DNA of 64,000 bases from Azohydromonas australica DSM 1124 (GTDB lineage Bacteria > Pseudomonadota > Gammaproteobacteria > Burkholderiales > Burkholderiaceae_C): positions 33,714 through 97,713 of the forward strand of contig NZ_KE387216.1 in the NCBI RefSeq assembly GCF_000430725.1, written 5' to 3'. This document shows positions 61,716 through 64,000 of the stretch, piece after piece. The position numbers were made by a program, and so were the translations under genes. How positions within the stretch are numbered: position 1 is the stretch's first letter; each line of letters begins with the position of its first letter. The notes under the pieces were generated by a model. It was not told the origin of the DNA. It saw nothing but the letters and a program-made list of their open reading frames with translations, and did no database searches.

Positions 61716-62657
61716 ATGAACTACAAGCACCTCCACTACTTCCTGCAGGTGGCCGAGACCGGCAGCGTGGCCCGCGCCAGCGAGCAGCTGCACCTGACGC
61801 CCCAGACGGTCAGCGGCCAGATCCAGCTGCTGGAAGAGCGGTTGGGCAGCCCGCTGTTCGCGCGCAGCGGGCGCCGCCTGGTGCTCACCGATACCGGGCG
61901 CATGGTGCTGGACTACGCCAAGGACATCTTCGCCCTGGGCGCCGAGCTGGAAGCCTCCGTGCGCGAGCGCACCACGCACGGCCGGGCGCTGGACTTCCGC
62001 ATCGGCGTGGCCGACGCCGTGCCCAAGGCCATCGCCTACCACCTGGTGGAGCCGGCCTTCGCGGTGGAGAACGTGCACCTGGTGTGCCGCGAGTGGAAGC
62101 TGGACCTGCTGCTGGCCGAGCTGGCGCTGCACAAGCTCGATCTCGTGATCGCCGACGCGCCCATCCCGTCCTCGGTGAGCGTGCGTGCCTTCAGCCATCG
62201 CCTGGGCTCCTCGACGCTGAGCTTCTTCGCCACGCCGGCGCTGCGCGAGCGTCACCCCGGCGACTTCCCGGCCTGCCTGGACGGCGCGCCGGTGCTCATG
62301 CCGGGCGAGGACTCCGCCATGGGCCAGCGCCTGCGCGCCTGGTTCCAGTCGCAGAACGTGCGCCCGCGGCTGGTGGGCGAGTTCGACGACAGCGCGCTGA
62401 TCCAGGAGTTCGGGCGTCGCAGCGCCGGCTTCTTTGCCGCGCCGGGCGTGATCGCGCCCGGGATCGAGGCGCAGTTCGGCGTGCGCAGCGTGGGTGTCGC
62501 CGAGGGCGTGGAAGAAGACTTCTTCGCCATCTCGGTGGAGCGCCGCATCACGCACCCCTGCGTGGTGGCGATTACGCAGGCCGCGCGCAACGAGCTGTTC
62601 CAGATGGCGCGCAAGCCGGTGCGCGCGACCGCGCCGCGGCGCCGCCAGGCGGCCTGA
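61716..62657 (+). CDS. nhaR: LysR-family regulator, NhaR-like
   Basis: 313 residues. N-terminal HTH MNYKHLHYFLQVAETGSVARASEQL and TPQTVSGQIQLLEERLGSPLF are closest to NhaR among LysR proteins. The C-terminal ligand domain includes FRIGVADAVPKAIAYHL and LVIADAPIP. NhaR activates the Na+/H+ antiporter nhaA in enterics, but no antiporter is nearby; the target here may be the divergent HPF gene or the ADH downstream. Confidence 0.75.
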   Translation: MNYKHLHYFLQVAETGSVARASEQLHLTPQTVSGQIQLLEERLGSPLFARSGRRLVLTDTGRMVLDYAKDIFALGAELEASVRERTTHGRALDFRIGVADAVPKAIAYHLVEPAFAVENVHLVCREWKLDLLLAELALHKLDLVIADAPIPSSVSVRAFSHRLGSSTLSFFATPALRERHPGDFPACLDGAPVLMPGEDSAMGQRLRAWFQSQNVRPRLVGEFDDSALIQEFGRRSAGFFAAPGVIAPGIEAQFGVRSVGVAEGVEEDFFAISVERRITHPCVVAITQAARNELFQMARKPVRATAPRRRQAA

Positions 62658-62780
62658 GCCCGCAGGCGTCCGCCGCGGCCTGGCCCGCCAAACTGGCGCT
62701 GCCGCGCTTGCGCCAGCGCAAGTCCGGCATCCCATGTCGGCCTAGCCTGGAGGGCTTGATCCCTTGGCCAGGAGTCCGCC

Positions 62781-63854
62781 ATGCCCATGATGAAAGCCGC
62801 CGTCTTCGTCGAACCGGGTCGCATCGTGCTCGACGACAAGCCGATTCCCGATGTCGGGCCCCAGGACGCGCTGCTGCGCGTGACCACCACCACGATCTGC
62901 GGCACCGACGTGCACATCCTCAAGGGCGAGTACCCCGTGGCGCGCGGATTGACCATCGGCCACGAGCCCGTGGGCGTGATCGAGAAGCTGGGCTCCGCGG
63001 TCAAGGGCTACCGCGAGGGGCAGCGCGTCATCGCCGGCGCCATCACGCCCAGCGGCTGGAGCAACGCCTGCCAGTGCGGCTTCTGCGCCCAGGACGGCGC
63101 CGGCAGCGCCCACGGCTGGAAGCCCATGGGCGGCTGGCGCTTCGGCAACACCATCGACGGCTGCCAGGCCGAGTACGTGCTGGTGCCTGACGCCATGTTC
63201 AACCTCGCGCCCGTGCCCGACGGATTGAGCGACGAGGCGGTGCTGATGTGCCCGGACATCATGTCCACGGGCTTTGCCGGCGCGGAAAGCGCGCACATCC
63301 GCATTGGCGACGCCGTGGCGGTGTTCGCGCAGGGGCCCATCGGTCTGTGCGCCACGGCCGGCGCCAAGCTCAGCGGCGCCAGTCTCGTCATCGGCGTGGA
63401 CCGGCTGCCCGAGCGGCTGGAGATGGCGCGGCGCATGGGGGCGGACGTGGTGGTTGATGCCGGCAAGGTGGACCCGGTGTCCGAGATCCTGCGCCTGACC
63501 GGCGGGCGCGGCGTGGACGCCGCCATCGAGGCGCTGGGCACGCAGGCCACCTTCGAGGCGGCGCTGCGCGTGCTGCGGCCGGGCGGCACGCTCTCCAGCC
63601 TGGGCGTGTACTCCACCGACCTGCGCATTCCGCTGGACGCCTTCGCTGCCGGGCTGGGCGACCACCGCATCGTCACCTCGCTGTGCCCGGGCGGCAAGGA
63701 GCGCATGCGCCGGCTCATGGCCGTGATCGAGGCCGGCCGGGTGGACCTGGGCGCCATGGTCACGCACCGCTTCAGGCTCGACGACATCGAGGCCGCCTAT
63801 GAGCTGTTCGGCCACCAGCGCGACGGGGTGCTCAAGGTGGCGGTCACACCCTGA
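62781..63854 (+). CDS. Zinc-dependent NAD(P) alcohol dehydrogenase
   Basis: 357 residues; GGAG seven bases before the ATG at 62781. The catalytic zinc ligands are in TTICGTDVHILKG (Cys) and GHEPVGVIEKLG (His/Glu). The dinucleotide loop is VAVFAQGPIGLCATAGAKL. The structural-zinc region (CQCGFCAQDG) keeps only part of the usual four cysteines, as in secondary-alcohol dehydrogenases of the Thermoanaerobacter/Clostridium type. A secondary alcohol such as 2-propanol or a sugar alcohol is a possible substrate. It lies 123 bases downstream of nhaR. Confidence 0.8.
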   Translation: MPMMKAAVFVEPGRIVLDDKPIPDVGPQDALLRVTTTTICGTDVHILKGEYPVARGLTIGHEPVGVIEKLGSAVKGYREGQRVIAGAITPSGWSNACQCGFCAQDGAGSAHGWKPMGGWRFGNTIDGCQAEYVLVPDAMFNLAPVPDGLSDEAVLMCPDIMSTGFAGAESAHIRIGDAVAVFAQGPIGLCATAGAKLSGASLVIGVDRLPERLEMARRMGADVVVDAGKVDPVSEILRLTGGRGVDAAIEALGTQATFEAALRVLRPGGTLSSLGVYSTDLRIPLDAFAAGLGDHRIVTSLCPGGKERMRRLMAVIEAGRVDLGAMVTHRFRLDDIEAAYELFGHQRDGVLKVAVTP

Positions 63855-63900
63855 GCGGCGGCGTTGTCCGCGGTGCCGGGGCAGGGCGGCCACGGGGACA

Positions 63901-63970
63901 ACGATGCGGTTTTTTCGATCAAACGCATCGTAACCTTCTGATTGTTTCGATGTAAGGACGCCCCTAGATT
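63901..63970 (+). promoter_or_regulatory. Palindromic control region and promoter for a gene beyond the right edge
   Basis: ACGATGCG (63901-63908) and CGCATCGT (63924-63931) form a perfect inverted repeat. An overlapping dyad CATCG-AAC/GTT-CGATG (63927-63952) follows. TTGTTT (63942-63947) and TAGATT (63965-63970) with a 17-base spacer fit a rightward sigma-70 promoter whose -35 is covered by the second dyad. The gene it serves is outside the window. Confidence 0.45.
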
Positions 63971-64000
63971 AGCGTTGCCGTCCCAAATCCGTGGCCTTCG

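Overview
The window looks like chromosomal DNA of a G+C-rich betaproteobacterium in the Burkholderiales, most likely Comamonadaceae. The basis is codon use, the kinds of transposases present, an Acr3/ArsA arsenic operon and the chain-length/autokinase pair typical of betaproteobacterial exopolysaccharide (EPS) loci. Species is not determinable from sequence reading alone. No rRNA, tRNA or CRISPR array was seen.

Layout. (1) 1-2010: 3' part of a large secreted protein with a DUF4082 C-terminus. (2) 2247-6204: a graveyard of insertion sequences: an ISL3 fragment, an IS4-type fragment, one apparently intact IS1182-family element with 37-bp terminal repeats, and IS66 orfA/orfB remnants. (3) 6268-33964: a Wzx/Wzy-type EPS locus. 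A leftward unit carries the chain-length protein, tyrosine autokinase, a GT14-type transferase and a lipoprotein. A rightward run of tightly coupled genes carries the priming sugar transferase, epimerase, aminotransferase, Wzx, six glycosyltransferases, Wzy, methyltransferase, deacetylase, asparagine-synthase-like protein, a seventh glycosyltransferase, pyruvyltransferase and an iron-sulfur FrhB-like protein. It is closed by a convergent pair of secreted proteins (parallel beta-helix, FN3 lipoprotein). G+C is visibly lower here than in the rest of the window. (4) 35246-40811: a DxDxDG-repeat protein, a MoxR/VWA/DUF364 operon, a small membrane protein and an H-NS-like protein that has only the oligomerisation half. 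(5) 40925-43621: an SGNH hydrolase and an ArgD-like aminotransferase. The latter is preceded by an Arg-rich leader ORF and an intrinsic terminator, so it may be controlled by attenuation. (6) 43690-43842: a small palindromic element with 34-bp inverted ends. (7) 43963-51057: arsenic operon arsR-arsC-acr3-(GNAT+flavoprotein+Cys tail)-MFS-arsA, read leftward. The MFS gene has an in-frame TGA. (8) 51116-52614: an amber-interrupted LysR regulator divergent from a DUF2917 protein. (9) 52637-56337: type VI secretion remnants (clpV, tssG tail, tssL). (10) 56507-59949: a leftward four-gene set for an N-acetylated amino-sugar (WbpB/E/D-like plus PglD-like). (11) 60803-61290: an IS110 wreck. (12) 61289-63854: HPF-like protein, NhaR-like regulator, zinc alcohol dehydrogenase, and a promoter region at the right edge.

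How it fits together. The EPS locus has lipid-linked priming, repeat-unit assembly, flipping, polymerisation and length control, plus several decorations (pyruvate, deacetylation, methylation, possible amidation). No outer-membrane exporter (Wza) and no exosortase are in the window, although the chain-length protein and kinase resemble those of exosortase-A type clusters. The arsenic operon covers arsenate reduction, arsenite efflux, an ATPase and probable organoarsenical detoxification. Several units are decaying (IS fragments, T6SS remnants, two single nonsense codons), which suggests an accessory, rearrangement-prone part of the genome.

The items I consider most worth checking are the Arg-rich leader/attenuator before the ArgD-like gene, the three-part arsenic fusion protein with 11 cysteines in its tail, the degenerate GGDEF-like domain fused to the priming sugar transferase, and the DNA-binding-domain-less H-NS-like protein.
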